Source: Nilaparvata lugens (Eukaryota; Arthropoda; Insecta; Hemiptera; Delphacidae). From it: a stretch of 64,000 nt of DNA. Where the stretch lies: NCBI RefSeq assembly GCF_014356525.2, contig NC_052506.1:9391672-9455671 (forward strand). The letters are read 5' to 3'. The notes below the pieces were generated by a model, which was not told the DNA's origin, did no database searches, and was given only the letters and a program-made list of their open reading frames with translations. Positions 63,167 to 64,000 of this stretch are shown one piece after another; position 1 is the first letter of the stretch; the number at the start of each line of letters is the position of its first letter. A program made the translations under genes and the position numbers.

Positions 63167-63660
63167 ATGATCAATCATAAGCATTATCTAGACATACAAA
63201 AGAAGCGAAGAATTTGCAAGAAAACCTTTTCTATTGAGTACATCAATTTCAAATGATATCATTAATATTTCTATCAGAATTGGTAGATAACTACAATGAC
63301 TTGCAGATTAAAGATCATAAAACCATGAATCAGAGAACTCGTGACAATTAAAGCCATAGTTAAAGTAATAAGTGATGATAGTTAATAGTTAAAAGTTAAT
63401 AGAAATGAGTTATATGATCAATCATAAGCATTATCTAGACATACAAAAGAAGCTAAGAATTTGCAAGAAAACCTTTTCTATGGAGTACATCAATTTAAAA
63501 TGATATCACTAATACTTCTATTAGAATTGGTAGATAACTACAATGACTTGCAGATTAAAGATAATAAAACCGTGAATCAGATCTCGTGACAATTAAAGCC
63601 ATAGTTAAAGTAATGAGTGATGATAGTTAATAGTTAATAGTTAATAGTTAATAGTTAAGC
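63167..63660. repeat. 246-bp tandem duplication with TTAATAG runs
   Basis: ATGATCAATCATAAGCATTA is found at 63167 and 63413 and the sequence is near identical to GACAATTAAAGCCATAGTTA. Each copy ends in GTTAATAGTTAA repeats, longer in copy 2. Confidence 0.93.
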
Positions 63661-64000
63661 CATAGTTAATTGTTAACGAGTGATGGTAAATGAAGATAGT
63701 TAAAAAGTGTTTACTCATGATACTGAAGACTTGAAACCGTCAAGTTTCCTGAATAGATTTCATGCATTTGGAGAAGAAATGGAAATCAGGGCATCAGAGC
63801 GACTAAAACATGAAAGCTCCCAAGATTCAAGATCACGTTCGAAATAAATTGAATCTGCCACTGCCAAGTTGACAAATTATAGTTATAGCTGGCACGTGTT
63901 TACTATCAAGCCGTTTTAATAGTCGGTTCGAAATACACCGATTTATTGTTCAATAGAACGGTTGATACTTCTTGAAGCAATAAGTTGAAACGACTTAGCA
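63661..64000. other. No recognised feature
   Basis: Mixed sequence at the window edge. AGTTAATTGTTAACGAGTGA continues the preceding repeat for a few bases; beyond it nothing is recognised. Confidence 0.4.

Noticed and set aside
1..64000. LTR retrotransposon or endogenous viral sequence
   Set aside because: I looked for paired long terminal repeats with TG...CA ends, primer-binding sites and gag/pol-like frames and saw none. The only coding relics are non-LTR C-termini and one possible DNA-transposon frame.

Overview
The window looks like intergenic or intronic DNA from an animal nuclear genome, most likely an arthropod and probably a hemipteran such as a planthopper. The taxon is inference from the overall character: AT-rich DNA, dense nested foldback elements and MITEs, Helitron/Helentron-like ends, and decayed LINE C-termini with short-repeat 3' tails. 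I find no intact protein-coding gene, no rRNA, no CRISPR and no bacterial feature. Nearly every open frame is short and comes from a microsatellite, a tandem repeat or a palindrome.

Layout. 1-8.3 kb: a 104-bp tandem array built from a LINE-like 3' end, two GC-rich stretches, a 1.39-kb block carrying a 67-bp minisatellite that appears again after a 100-N gap (probably an assembly duplicate), then a long (GAA)n tract and a long (TTC)n tract. 8.3-20.8 kb: nested elements (a LINE end inside a MITE inside a foldback element), Helentron-like families C, D and H, a 50-bp array between inverted termini, and family A MITEs with 7-bp target-site duplications. 20.8-28.6 kb: a ~180-bp satellite, an element nested in another, a 1.55-kb tandem duplication of a CpG-rich unique segment, and a >1-kb compound palindrome with tRNA-like B boxes. 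28.6-36.3 kb: a small TTAA-flanked element, an 820-bp foldback element, two (AATAG)n tracts within a duplicated module, and a tRNA-derived SINE. 36.3-48.9 kb: Harbinger-like MITEs, Helitrons, hairpin elements, an 86-bp and a 68-bp array, and a LINE C-terminus. 48.9-64 kb: further duplications, the best preserved G-family foldback element, Helentron-like copies, hairpin MITEs and a decayed LINE C-terminus.

The most interesting signal is a pair of foldback families (here P and G). Several copies are flanked by 12-18 bp target-site duplications, as expected for target-primed retrotransposition and not for cut-and-paste MITEs. Their arms carry a conserved hammerhead-ribozyme-like core. In family P the core has CTGACGA, stem II, GAAA and a minimal self-complementary stem III. 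In family G the same layout has a CTGANGA box altered to TTGACAA. Stem I differs between families yet pairs in both. Penelope-like retroelements and retrozymes are known to carry such ribozymes, so these may be non-autonomous relatives. All family names (A, C, D, F, G, H, I, J, K, M, P, Q) are local labels of mine.
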